Source of the DNA: Annona cherimola
Lineage: Eukaryota > Streptophyta > Magnoliopsida > Magnoliales > Annonaceae
Length of the DNA stretch: 64,000 bases
Assembly: GCA_030490835.1 (NCBI GenBank)
Contig: CM059971.1
Span: 43,386,012 to 43,450,011 of the forward strand
Direction: 5' to 3'
Shown: piece by piece, positions 1 to 10,792 of the stretch
Layout of the letters: each line of letters opens with the position of its first letter
Numbering within the stretch: position 1 is the first letter of the stretch
Program-made: the position numbers and the translations under genes
Notes under the pieces: generated by a model
The model's input: only the letters and a program-made list of their open reading frames with translations
Told to the model about the DNA's origin: nothing
Databases searched by the model: none

Positions 1-2
1 TG

Positions 3-1223
3 AACTTTAAATTGTTTCAAATGGATGTCAAAAGTGCATTTCTGAATGGTTATATAAATGAAGAGGTGTATGTAGAACAACCACCTGGATTTGAGGAAAA
101 AGATCAATCTAAATTTGTATACAAACTAACCAAAGCATTATATGGATTAAAACAAGCTCCAAGAGCTTGGTATGATAGACTAAGCAAGTTTTTGATTGAT
201 CATAACTTTCAAAAGGGAAAGGTAGACACCACTCTGTTTATTAAGTACAATGAAAAGGATATATTGATCATTTAGATTTATGTAGATGATATTATTTTTG
301 GTGCTACTAATGAAACTCTTTGCCAAGAATTTTCTGAGCTTATGCAGAAAGAGTTTGAGATGAGCATGATGGGAGAGCTAAACTTCTTTCTTGGACTGCA
401 AATCAAGCAACTAAATGAAGGAATCTTCATAAACCAGTCCAAATACATTAAAGAGATGCTCAAGAAGTTTGGCATGGAAAATAGCAAAGGAGCAAACACG
501 CCAATGAGCTCTACAATCAAACTTGACAAAGATGAGAAGGGCAAAGTAGTTGATTTAAAACTGTATAGAAGCATGATAGGTTCTTTATTGTATTTAACTG
601 CTTCTAGGCCTGATATCTTGTTTAGTGTGTGTATGTGCTCTAGATTTCAATCATGCCCAAAAGAATCACACTTGGTAGCTGTGAAAAGAATTTTTAGATA
701 TCTAGTAGACACTACCAATTTAGGACTATGGTATCCAAAGGGCTCTAATTTTGATCTAATCGGCTACTCGGATGCGGATTTTGCTGGTTACAAAGTAGAT
801 AGAAAAAGCACTAGTGGAACATGTCAGTTTCTTGGAAGCATGTTGGTTTCATGGTTTTCAAGAAAACAAACTAGTGTTTCTCTATCTACGGCGGAAGCCG
901 AATATATTGCCGCCGGGAGCTGTTGTGCTCAATTACTTTGGATGAAACAGCAACTTAGGGACTATGGTATGGATTTCAAAGATATACCTATCAAATGTGA
1001 TAATACAAGTGCCATATGTCTAACCAAGAATCCAGTCCTGCATTCTAGGACCAAACATATAGACCTTAGACATCATTTCATTAGAGAACATGTAGAAAAT
1101 CATGACATATATTTGGTATATGTAAGAACAGAGGATCAAGTTGCAGATATATTCACTAAGCCCCTAGCAAAAGAAGCATTTTATAAGATTAGAAATGACA
1201 TGGGAATGCTTGAATTCACTTAA
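3..1223 (+). pseudogene. copia reverse transcriptase-RNase H, one in-frame stop
   Basis: This is the C-terminal part of a copia polyprotein, which copies element RNA to DNA inside virus-like particles. One frame runs from the window edge to 1223. It shows the RT motifs [11 protein letters not shown] and [10 protein letters not shown], the catalytic YVDD (279-290), then GSLLYLTASRPDI, and RNase H motifs SDADFAG, STAEAEYIAA and TKHIDLRHHFIRE, ending near ADIFTKPL. All are diagnostic of plant copia elements. A single TAG at 273-275, three bases before YVDD, breaks an otherwise open frame of about 400 codons, so the copy is a recently inactivated pseudogene or has one readthrough position. Capsid, protease and integrase would lie left of the window. 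Confidence 0.92.
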
Positions 1224-1523
1224 AGCATAAGTTGAGGGGGAGCACACATTTAGGGGGAGCAAACCCACTTGTCTCTTTACCCTCTAACTTTTTGATTTAT
1301 TGACAAAAAGGGGGAGAAGAGTGGATTTGAGTCCAAAGGGGGAGAAGAATAGGATTTGATCCTTATGATTATGCTTAAGGAGAAAAGAGTAGGATATGAT
1401 TGGGGAGAAGAGTTTGAATATTGAAGGATTGCTAAGCATGTTATTTTATTGCTAAGTATGTTATTTTTTAATTGAAAGGTATATACTCAAATCAGTTTTG
1501 TCAATCATCAAAAAGGGGGAGAT
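1224..1523 (+). promoter_or_regulatory. SIRE 3' untranslated region with repeated polypurine tracts
   Basis: Between the RNase H stop and the LTR are five purine blocks containing GGGGGAG: near 1233, 1251, 1305, 1337 and 1511. The last, aaaaagggggagat, directly abuts the LTR start at 1524 and is the likely plus-strand primer. Repeated polypurine tracts are typical of SIRE/Maximus elements. No open frame of note is present. Confidence 0.8.
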
Positions 1524-1649
1524 TGTTGGAAATATGTGGAAAACTAGCTCAATCTATGTTTTGATGATTAACAAATCAATTTGAGTAAGTCTTGGCTACT
1601 AACAAGTTTGTGGAAATATTTAAGGAATAATCATTTGAAGAAAATCAAG

Positions 1650-2385
1650 TATGGAAGGCCAAGTCGTTCCCCAAGTCGACTCCAAGATCGACTTCAAAGT
1701 GCCTAAAGCGTCCAGAGTTGAAATCGGAAGAAGGGGAGGTGAAGTCGCAGGCCAAGTCGACTCCACCTGCGACTTGGGTAGCCAAGTCGCAAATGAAGTC
1801 GACCTCACCATCGACTTCAGTCGGGCAAATCCTTCCAGAGTTGAATTCGGAACAGCAGAATATCGAAGTCGCAATTGAAGTCGACTCCAGTTGCGACTTG
1901 GGTGAAGTCGTGAACGAAGTCGACCCCGAAGTGCGACTTGAGGTTTTGGAGATTCAAAGATACTGATTCAAGCTTCTTTCAAAGATCAAAGATGCAGTTT
2001 CAAGATTAAATGATTTCAAGAATCAACTCAAAGCCTCTCAAGTCCAAGACAAAAAGTTTCAAGGTGTTCAAGATCAAATCAAGTCTATCAAGTCAAAGGT
2101 TTGGAGATCATGGAGCTAATGAAAGCAAGACTCAATGATTCAAGACATGAAAAATACAAAAGAAGCAAAGGCATGAAGCAACAAAGCATAAAGCTAACTG
2201 TCAAGGTGAAGTCGCACCCGAAGTCGACTTCACCTGCGACTTGGGTCAAGTTGATGACCAAGTCGACCCTGACTGAAACTTGAAGTTGCGACGGTGAAGC
2301 GAAGTCGCACCCGAAGTCGACTCCATCTGCGACTTGGGCGAAGTCGCATCCCAAGTCGACTCCACATGCGACTTGGGTCGCAACG
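1650..2385. repeat. GTCGAC palindrome arrays inside the SIRE LTR
   Basis: Two clusters (about 1660-1935 and 2205-2385) are built of degenerate units of the form AAGTCGCA, a spacer, AAGTCGACTCCA, a spacer, then TGCGACTTGGG. Each unit is an imperfect inverted repeat centred on the GTCGAC palindrome. Equivalent arrays occur at 23050-23430 and 23698-23835 in the second LTR, and 29650-29860 and 30215-30490 in the third. They generate chance ORFs on both strands, which are not genes. Confidence 0.85.
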
Positions 2386-2398
2386 GTCGGAATTTATT

Positions 2399-2467
2399 CG
2401 AACGTTGGCGCATTAAATGCGCGCCACCTACCTTCTAACGTTCGGATTCCCTCCAAAATTATAAATA
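2399..2467 (+). promoter_or_regulatory. SIRE LTR core promoter: nested palindrome plus TATA box
   Basis: CGAACGTT (2399-2406) pairs with AACGTTCG (2437-2444), enclosing a second palindrome ggcgcattaaatgcgcgcc (2407-2425). The TATA box tataaata follows at 2460-2467. The second LTR (about 23853-23920) and the third, on the minus strand (about 29570-29640), keep the arrangement. The TATA position suggests U3-driven transcription starting about 30 bp downstream. Confidence 0.65.
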
Positions 2468-3150
2468 GCATTCATGGTGGACGAGGGAAGTAGCTGAGAA
2501 ATATTAAGTGTGCTTAACTACCATCTTCAAGAGCTTTAAAGAGATCAAGCAAATCAAAGAGGAAGAACTTTGCTTCAAACTGCAAGAGCTACATTTCAAA
2601 ATCTTCAAAGCCATTACTACAAGTTCTTCTCTGCGCCAAACTGTTTCTACACAACAGTAAAGTGTAGTTCTTTTCTTGTTTCATTTGTTTGTATTGAACT
2701 TGATTTAGTTTGAGGAACTAAGATCAAGTGTAAGCAAAGTAGTGTGTGATTGGAGTGTAACTCATCACCTACTTGTGCTGTGTTTTGTTAATGCCCCCTA
2801 GAGCTGGAATCTAGAAGAGAGCAAGAGGCTCTGGTTGTATATGCCCCCTAGAGCTAGAATCTAGAAGAGAGTGGAGACTCTAAGTTGTATTCGTGGAATA
2901 CAATAGTGGAACCCAAGTCACAAGGAGTGTGAGCTTGGAAGAGTGGAGTAGGGAGGTTTCCCGAACCACTATAAAAACCTTGCCTGCTTGATTTATATTT
3001 CTGCTCTCTACATTATCTTGCTTTCCATTTAGTTTCTTCATTAAGGGGACTAGATTAATCCGGGGTAAAGTTTCTGTTTAAGTTGTAAAATTTTAATTAC
3101 CCAATTCACCCCTCCCCTCTTGGGTTTTGCCATCTATTCGGGACCCAACA

Positions 3151-4060
3151 AGGTGTACTATAAGGAGATTGTCTGTCTCCACGGAGTGCCGAAGTCAATA
3201 GTGTCCGATCAAGATACGACTTTTACATCTCAATTTTGGAAATATTTGCACCAAACTCTAGGCACCTAGCTCAAGTTTAGCACTGTATTTCATCCCCGGA
3301 CTGATGGGCAAACGGAGCGAGTAAACCAAATAATTATGGATATGCTCCGGATGTGCACATTGGAATTCAGAGGAGCATGGGATGAATATGTATCAATGCT
3401 GAGTTTTCCTACAACAATAGTTATTAAGCAAGTATTCAGATGGCTCCTTTTGAAGCTTTATATGAGCGTAGATGTGGAACCACATTAAACTGGGATGAGG
3501 TGTGAGAAAGAAAGCTAGCCCCAGACTTATCCAAAAGAATGGCATACAAAGTGCAAGTGATACACCAATGTATACTCACCGCCCAGAGTCAGTAGAAGAC
3601 TTACACAGATTGCAAGAGAAGGGATTTGAATATCCAAGTTGGCGAGCCGTATTTATAAAGGTAACGCCATTCAAAGGAGTTACAAGGTTTGGAAAAATGA
3701 GTAAACTAAATCCCAGATATATTGGGTCATTTGAAGTACTGGAGAAAATTGGGAAGTTGGCATACAGGATAGCCTTACCCCCATCGTTAGCCCTAGTACA
3801 CAATGTGTTTCAATTTCTATGCTAAGGAAATATATCCTAGACGCCGCCCATATCCGAATAGCAGAAAATTTACCAATTCAAGATCATTTGAATTATGAGA
3901 AAAGACCAATGAAGATCTTGGATCACAAAGTACAAAAGCTTCGGAATCGAGAAATCGAGTATGTCAAAGTTCAATAGAATCGATATTCCGAAAATGAAGT
4001 TACCTGGGAATTACGAGAAGAGGTTGAAAGTAAATACCCTTAATTATTTGAAAAGTAAAT
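3151..4060 (+). pseudogene. gypsy C integrase and C-terminal region, degenerate
   Basis: This is the 3' end of a Ty3/gypsy polyprotein, interrupted upstream by the copia element. In pieces over several frames it encodes an integrase core ([17 protein letters not shown], then a form of FHPxTDGQTERVNQ) and the C-terminal segment seen intact in gypsy B (KVTPFKGVTRFGK, RYIGSFEVLEKIGKLAYRIALP). It ends in a chromodomain-like WELREEVESKYP. Many stops and frameshifts are present. It ends at taaat (4056-4060), the TSD of gypsy A; the same taaat at 33574-33578 is followed by the polypurine tract and 3' LTR of this element. The lineage looks like the chromovirus Tekay/Del group, by inference. Confidence 0.88.
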
Positions 4061-6698
4061 TGTGAAACCCTAATCTTAGACACGTATAAAACCCTAGGGT
4101 TGTTGTGAAACCCAGACCATATATACTCTAAATTCTTTGTAATTATTTTAAATAAAAATTTATGAATTATATTTTTGGATATGTGTATTGGAGATTAAAA
4201 TAATGCAATTAAGAATTTAACCCACGTGAATAGTGCAAGTGAATAGTAATCCTGGGATTAAGACATGTGATTAAGAGTTAAGCAATTGGTTTAACTTAAT
4301 CACAAAAAGACGAAAAAGGAGATTTAATCACTACAGCATGAAATAGCAATATTTTTTGATATTTTAATGGAATTTTGGATTTTAGTGAAAAATTGAAGAA
4401 AAATTCATAACTTGCAATCCGGACGTTGGATTGAGATGAAATTTTTTATGGATGGTTAAAAATTCATGATGGACATAATGAATGGTTTAAGATGTGATGA
4501 AAATCACAAATTAAGGGTCAAGATGAAATGTCAAAAGGAGATCAAAAGTAGCTTAATTTTTCATTAATGCTACTTTTGACTTTTTATTAAAATTAAATAA
4601 TTAAAAAATAAAAAAATTAAATGGAAGGCAGATATATGGATGGACGTGCAGGGCTGTTGACTTTTGGGGCAAAATCCAATGACCACAAATTAATCTTATC
4701 ATATATCAACGGTTGAGATTAATTTGCTTAAAAATACTTAATTTTAATAAATTAAAAATCTAGGAAAAATAGGGCTGCCATAGGGGGGCTGGAGTAGGCC
4801 TAGGGTGGCTGCACAATGCTCCATGCATTTTTAAAAATTATAAAAAAAATACATTTTATAATTAAATACCTCAAGTTAGGGGTTAAAATCCAATTTTGTG
4901 AAAAATCAAAAAGTATAAATAGGGGGCAGGGAGGACGTCCAAAGGCACTCCAAGCTTGAGAAATTCAAGCATTTCCACCCCCAAAATTCGTTTTGGCCTT
5001 AGAGAGAGAAGGAGAGAAGGAAAGAGAGAGAAAGAGAGGAGGAGAGGAGTTCTCCACTTGAGGTAAGGGAATTCTTCCCAAATTTCTTTTGGATGTTAAG
5101 TACGGTAAAACCATGTTTAGATAATGCCTAATCATGAAAAAATAAGTATAAATATAATGCTTAATTGGAATTATGCCAAAACATCAAAAATTTGGAGCGA
5201 AGATAGTGTATTCGGGAAGATAGCATATGATATGTGAAAATAATGCTCCAAAATTGATAAATGATGATTTGGGATGTACAATTATGACAAACATGATGTT
5301 AGAGTGATGATAAATTAATTTCATGATTTTTAGAATTAAGGATTATGCTTAAGTGAATTTTTGTTGATTTTTAGTATATGGAGAAAATGATTTTTTTCGC
5401 CAAGTGAATGATGATAAATTCAAAATGTATAAAATTTCCTATGATATACTAAGCATAAGCTATGTCATGGTATTTTTTATTTTGGGAAAAAATATCAATT
5501 TTTGGAACCCATGAATAGTAACCATGTCTCTGTGAACAGTGTGATTTTGGGAAAAAATTGAGATTTTTTTTTATATATTTATGAAGATATATGGATGGAA
5601 TTTTTAAAGGATTTATGGATAAAAATTCATCTAAGGAGGTAATGACCAAGTATATTTATAAGATTAACCTATATAGAAATGAAGTAATGGATGATTATAA
5701 AGCATGCATGGGAAGTAACTAAGATATGAAATGATATAGATAAAATATCATTTTTCCTTGTATAGGAAAAAGAAAGAAAAAGGTGGAGGACACAGACTGA
5801 GGAGGTAAGCAAGCTATATGCTTTCTAAAATATTTCTAAATGATTGCAAATTGTTTGTTTATGTGTTTTATGAATTAAATTTAAGGATGGTCATTCCAAT
5901 AATGCTACATGAAATGATTGCTAACTGCTTGTTAAATTGCTTTCTAAATGATTTATCAAGTTTTATGGAGCATGTCATGCCGACATATGTGTATGTTCAT
6001 GGTGCACAAGGAAGAGACTTTGGTGGAGGTAGTAAGCGGATCAGAGGGTCCCCCTTCACTATTGCCAAGTCGCAAGGGCTGTGTGCCGGCGGCGTCCTCC
6101 CTGAGGTTGGAGGCACAAGAAAAGTCACGAATGAGTGAATGCATTGCATTCTCATGAAATGCATGGAAAGGTTTCTGTCCCATTGGTAATTGATCACTTG
6201 GTAAGTGTCTCCTACCAAATGGGGAGAAATGCATTTGAATGAAAGGAAAATGTTTACTTGCCAAAGAAAAAGGCTTGCTTACTGAGTATTATTACTCATA
6301 TGTGTTTCCAAAAATGACAAACAGGCTATGGAGCGGACTCATAAGGGATGCCAGGTAGAAATGATCTGCAAATTTAATTACCGTTCTATGTATGCATCCA
6401 AAGAGACAAATGTATGATAATCATGTTAAAGACATGTTTTATGGATATTACAAACATGATTGTATTTATGTGAATTATTTCAATAAAAGAAGATATGAAT
6501 GGTTTTATGATGATATGGATGAGTCTATTATAAATAATGTGTATGCTTAAGTGACGAATGAAAAGAAAAGAAAATTTTTTGGACGAGATCCAATTAAGTA
6601 CCCGCCGCGTGATTAGGGCAACAATCCTGACTCACATTTACCAATCGACAAAATCCCAGAGTAAGGCTTATGTGGACGCCTTGGTTCGGGGCTCCACA
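4061..6698 (+). repeat. 5' LTR of gypsy A
   Basis: A 2638-bp LTR running from tgtgaaaccc to ggctccaca. A TATA box (tataaata, 4914-4921) is followed by a purine-rich gagaga tract (4998-5043). Further on is a block shared with the other gypsy LTRs (about 6035-6120, gccaagtcgcaagg and ggcggcgtcctccctgagg). The terminal segment gggcaacaatcctgactcac lies just before the PBS. No gene lies inside; the ORFs seen here are chance frames. Confidence 0.9.
4914..4921 (+). promoter_or_regulatory. TATA box of gypsy A 5' LTR
   Basis: tataaata followed by a G-rich stretch and then a GA-rich leader. The corresponding segment is deleted in the 3' LTR around 9512, so only the 5' copy retains this promoter. Confidence 0.55.
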
Positions 6699-6703
6699 GA
6701 AGA

Positions 6704-6715
6704 TGGTATCAGAGC
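6704..6715 (+). promoter_or_regulatory. primer-binding site, initiator tRNA-Met
   Basis: tggtatcagagc, five bases after the LTR end, is the exact complement of the plant initiator tRNA-Met 3' end. It would prime minus-strand DNA synthesis. Confidence 0.9.
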
Positions 6716-7025
6716 AAAGATTGGTAAATAGGCGGGAGAAGGAGAAAATAAAGGATGATGAAAGAATAGGTCTGATACCACAAAAGTAGTATAGAGCATA
6801 GATTGATAGATAGGCATGAAAATAAAGAACTAATGTCTAGATCTACATGTTTAAAAGGTTATGATACTTTTATGAAATTGATATGAAATGATATTTATGT
6901 AAGAAACATATATAAATGTGTGTGACATATATGCTTGAATATGAATAATGTTATGAATATTATAAATGTTAGTATTATAAGAATGTTATGATACTAACCA
7001 AAGTTTTGTGCATATAGAAAAAAAA
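6716..7025 (+). other. gypsy A untranslated leader
   Basis: About 310 bases between the PBS and the gag start. It is A/T-rich, with short repeats of aatatgaat and ttatgaa type. No ORF, RNA gene or other element is recognisable. Confidence 0.5.
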
Positions 7026-8284
7026 ATGCCAACTACAAGAGCTGGAGTTAGGCTGAATAAAAGGAAGGCACCAATAGGAGAATCGGTTAGCCGACCTGAA
7101 GCAGGAGAAACCAGTAAGCGGACCAAAAGGTCCGAGTCAAGAGGACAGACATCAAGAACCCGTCAATGACGGGAAGAGGCTAGCTCTGAATTCCATGTAA
7201 AAAGGAGAGCTAACCAAGAAAGGCAGATAGAAGAAAGGATAGCTGCAGCCGTAGAAAAGGCAATGCAGCATGGACAACTCAGGCCGCCGGTATAATACAA
7301 GGTATGTGGGAAAGAAATCGGCAGGCCCCACCGCAAGGTGATAATAGGGAAAGACCCGGCCCATCGGTCAACTCTAATTTTTCTAGAGGTGTAGAAGATG
7401 CCCTACTAGAGGCTGATAGAAAGGCTATTAATGCCTTCCTAGCCCAATGACCCCTTAAGTTTGCTAGGGAACCAGAACCCATCATTGCAGAGCAATAGAT
7501 CATGGAAATCAAAAAGTTATTTAGGATTTCGCCCTGCAATGATCAACAGAAAGTTTTATGTGCTACCCACCTGCTGGTTAAAGACGCTTATGAATGGTTG
7601 GAAACATTGATGGTTACCATGCCACACCCAGAACAGGCCACGTGGCAAGAATTTTTAGAAGAATTTAATAAAGAGTATATTCCAGTAGGCTTGCAAAGCC
7701 AAAAGGTGATAGAGTTCGAGAAACTCTACCAAGGCAAGATGACGGTAACAAAATATGCATCAAGATTCAATGCCTTGGTTAGGTATGTACCTTGGATTGC
7801 CAATGTGCCAGAGAATAAGGCACAGAGGTTCCAACGAGGGTTGAGACCCCAATTAAGGGAGGGACTAGCCCCATTACTAATTAGAGATTATGCCTCAAGT
7901 ATAGAAAGAGCTAGTGCATTAGAAATGAAGTCTATGAGGACACAAGAGCTTAGGCAAGCTCAAGAGCAATTCTTCTCAGCTCCCAAGGAAAATGGGGCCA
8001 AGAAAGGGAAAAATGAGAAAGTAATAACTGGAATGGAGAAATCTAGTTACAAAGGAAGGAGCACCTCACCTTGCAAAACTTACCATAAGCACCACTCTGG
8101 TAAATTCCTCCAAGGATTGAGGAAATGTTTTAACTGTGATCAAGCGGGACATATGGCTCGGGAATGCAGAACGACCAAGTGCTTCATATGTGGCCAAGTC
8201 GGGCATATATCATTCAACTGCCCGAACAAACCACAGGAAGCTCCAACTCGAAGAAGGTTGGACCAGCAGAAAGTCCCGCCATAA
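7026..8284 (+). pseudogene. gypsy A gag (capsid plus two zinc knuckles)
   Basis: Gag forms the retrotransposon particle and packages RNA. The likely start is the ATG at 7026 (MPTTRAGVRLNKRK), in line with the gag start of gypsy B. The frame has a TGA at 7164, a frameshift near 7280, a TGA at 7448 and a TAG at 7496, then stays open from 7502 to 8284. The open part has a Retrotrans_gag-type capsid (ISPCNDQQKVLCATHLL, YEWLETL, EFNKEYIPVGLQSQKVIEF) and two CCHC knuckles (CFNCDQAGHMARECR and CFICGQVGHISFNC). Comparison with gypsy B shows that 7448 was CGA and 7496 was TGG. The sequence breaks off just inside protease. Confidence 0.9.
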
Positions 8285-8774
8285 CCAAGAACCCTGTGCG
8301 TGTCCAAGCCCTCACCAGGATGGAATCTCAAGAAACTAAGGAAGAAATGGTTACAGGTATGATTTAAATTTTAGGAAATTCATTATTTAATTCAGATGTT
8401 AAATTCATACCAATACATAACCACACACACACTATGGGTGGAGAAAACTAGTAGTACCATAAATCCCTAGGATATAGAATGGCAAGTAAAGAATCAAGTA
8501 TGCAAGGCATGATAAGCATGATGATCCTATGATAGAAATTGAGGCTAAATAAATGGGGTGTAATGATGAAGGGAATTGTTTGAAATTATTTTCCAATCCC
8601 AATACATTTAAAGATAGGCAAGAAAAAGAAGGGATTTCCTCCATATGAACTAACAAAAGCCAGGAAAGGCTAATATGCTTTTGAATATAGATGTTTAATT
8701 ATGTAGAAAAAGCATAATGAAGTATTTGAAGGGCAACAGGTTTTGGGACGAAACCTATTGTAAGGGGGGAGGAT
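8285..8774 (+). other. gypsy A protease stub, non-coding filler and polypurine tract
   Basis: 8285-8405 still aligns with the gag-protease linker of gypsy B (TRMESQE, then VTG, ILGN and a degenerate LFNSDV where B has LFDSGV). From about 8405 to 8735 the sequence matches nothing else in the window and has no ORF. 8736-8774 is again element tail (ttttgggacgaaacctattg), with the polypurine tract aaggggggaggat immediately before the 3' LTR. RT, RNase H and integrase are entirely missing. Confidence 0.75.
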
Positions 8775-10792
8775 TGTGAAACTCCAATCTTAGACACGTA
8801 TAAAACCCTAGGGTTGTTGTGAAACCCAGACTATATACGCTCTAAATTCTTTGTAATTATTTTAAATGAAAATTTATGAATTATGTTTATGGATATGTGT
8901 ATTGGAGATTAAGATAATGCAATTAAGAATTTAACCCACGTGAATAGTGCACGTGAATACTACACGTGAATAGTAACCTTGGGATTAAGACACGCGATTA
9001 AGAGTTAATCACATGGATTAACTTAATCACAAAAAGCCGAAAAAGGAGATTTAATCACTACAGGACGAAATAGCAATACTTTTTTATATTTTTATGGAAT
9101 TTTGGATTTTAGTGAAAAATTAAAGAAAAATTCATAACTTGCTATCCGGACGTCGGATTGAGATGAAATTTTTATGAATGGTTAAAAATTCATGATGGAC
9201 ATGATGAATGGTTTAATATGTGATAAAAATCACAAATTAAGGGTCAAGATGAAACGTCAAAAGGAGATTCAAAAGTAGCTTAATTTTTCATTAATGCTAC
9301 TTTTGATTTTTTATTTAAATTAAATAATTAAAAAATTAAAAAATTAAAAGAAAGGCAGCTACATGGATGGACTTGCAGGGGCTGTTGAATTTTGGGGCCA
9401 AATCCAATGGCCACAAATTAATCTTATCATATATCAACGGTTGAGATTAATTTGCTTAAAAATAATTAATTTTAATAAATTAAAAATCTATGAAAACTAG
9501 GGCTGCCATAGGGGAAGGAGAGAAGAGGTTGAAAGAGAGAGAAGGAGAGAAGGAAAGAGAGAGAAAGAGAGAAGGAGGAGAGGAGTTCTCCACTTGAGGT
9601 AAGGGAATTCTTCCCAAATTTCTTTTGGATGTTAAGTAGGGTAAAATCATGCTTAGATAATGCCTAATCATGAGAAAATAAGTATATATATAAAATGCTT
9701 AATTGAAATTATGCCAAAATATCAAAACTTTGGAGCGAAGATAGGGTATTCGGGAAGATAGCATATGATATGTGAAAATAATGCTCCAAAATTGATAAAT
9801 GATGATTTGGGATGTACGATTATGATAAATATGATGTTGGAATGATGATATATTAATTTCATAATTTTTGGAATTAAGGATTATGCTTAAGTTAATTTTT
9901 GTTGATTTTTAGTATATGGTGAAAATGATTTTTTTTGCCAAGTAAATGATAATAAATTCAAAATGTATGAAATTTCCTATGATATACTAAGCATAAGCTA
10001 TGTCATGGTATTTTTTATTTTGGGAAAAAATATCAATTTTTGGAACCCATGAACAGTAACTTCGTCTCTATGAACAGTAACTGATACAGTAAATTGCTAC
10101 AGTGTTTGCTACAGTGAACCGCTTTGGAAAAAAATTGAGATTTATTTTTATATATTTATGAGGATATATGGATAGAATTTTTAAAGGATTTATGGATAAA
10201 AATCCATCTATGGAGGTAATGACCAAGTATATTTATAAGATTAACCTCTATAGAAATGAAGTAATGGATGATTATAAAGCATACATGGGAAGTAAACTAA
10301 GATATGAAATGATATGGATAAAATATTATTTTTCCTTGTATAGGAAAAGGAAAGGAAAAGGTGGAGGACACAGACTGAGGAGGTGAGCGAGCTATATGCT
10401 TTCTAAAATATTTTTAAATGATTGCAAATTATTTGCTCACATGTTTTATGAATTTATTTAAGGATGATCATTTCTATAATGCTTTACATGAAATGATTGC
10501 TAACTACTTGTTAAATTACTTTCTAAATGATTTATCAAATTTTATGGAGCATGTCATGCCGGCATATGTGTATGTTCATGGTGCACAAGGAAGAGGCTTT
10601 GGGGAGGTAGTAAGCGGATCAAAGGGTCCCCCTTCACTATTGCCAAGTCGCAAGGGCTGTGTACCGGCGGCGTCCTCCCTGAGGTTGGAGGCACAAGGAA
10701 AGTCATGAATGAGTGAATGCATTGCATTCTCATGAAATGCATGAAAAGGTTTCTGTCCTATTGGTAATTGATCACTTGGTAAGTTCTCCTAC
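8775..10792 (+). repeat. 3' LTR of gypsy A, left segment
   Basis: Starts tgtgaaactcc and aligns with 4061 onward. Relative to the 5' LTR, a segment of roughly 190 bp around 9512 is deleted, including the TATA box. It has extra acagtg-type repeats at 10050-10125. It is interrupted at 10793 after the TSD cctac (10788-10792); the rest of the LTR is at 33091-33573. Confidence 0.9.

Larger units (their letters stand above)
1..3150 (+). mobile_element. Ty1/copia element, SIRE/Maximus-like, 3' part
   Basis: The left edge of the window cuts this element inside reverse transcriptase. What remains is RT-RNase H, a long 3' untranslated region with several GGGGGAG polypurine tracts, and a 1.63-kb 3' LTR. 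Copia order (RNase H last, directly before the LTR), the YVDD and SDADFAG motifs, the repeated polypurine tracts and the very long LTR all fit the SIRE/Maximus lineage. The LTR ends at CCAACA, and the next base is inside a gypsy integrase, so this copy inserted into gypsy C. The left target-site duplication is outside the window; aggtg at 3151-3155 would be the right one. Two solo LTRs of the same family lie further along. Confidence 0.9.
1524..3150 (+). repeat. 3' LTR of SIRE-like copia element
   Basis: The LTR starts tgttggaaatatgtgg right after the polypurine tract and ends ggacccaaca, with TG/CA and short inverted termini (TGTTGG/CCAACA). Length is about 1627 bp. The same sequence returns as solo LTRs at 22905-24551 (plus) and 28925-30621 (minus), which confirms both ends. 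It contains two GTCGAC-rich arrays, a nested palindrome and a TATA box near 2460, then tandem copies of a block beginning tgccccctagagctg around 2792-2880. Confidence 0.93.

Noticed and set aside
5956..6264. Overlapping 100-aa ORFs on both strands in the gypsy A LTR
   Set aside because: They coincide with the conserved LTR block. The corresponding frame in the 3' LTR (10554-10742) is shorter and shows no protein motif.
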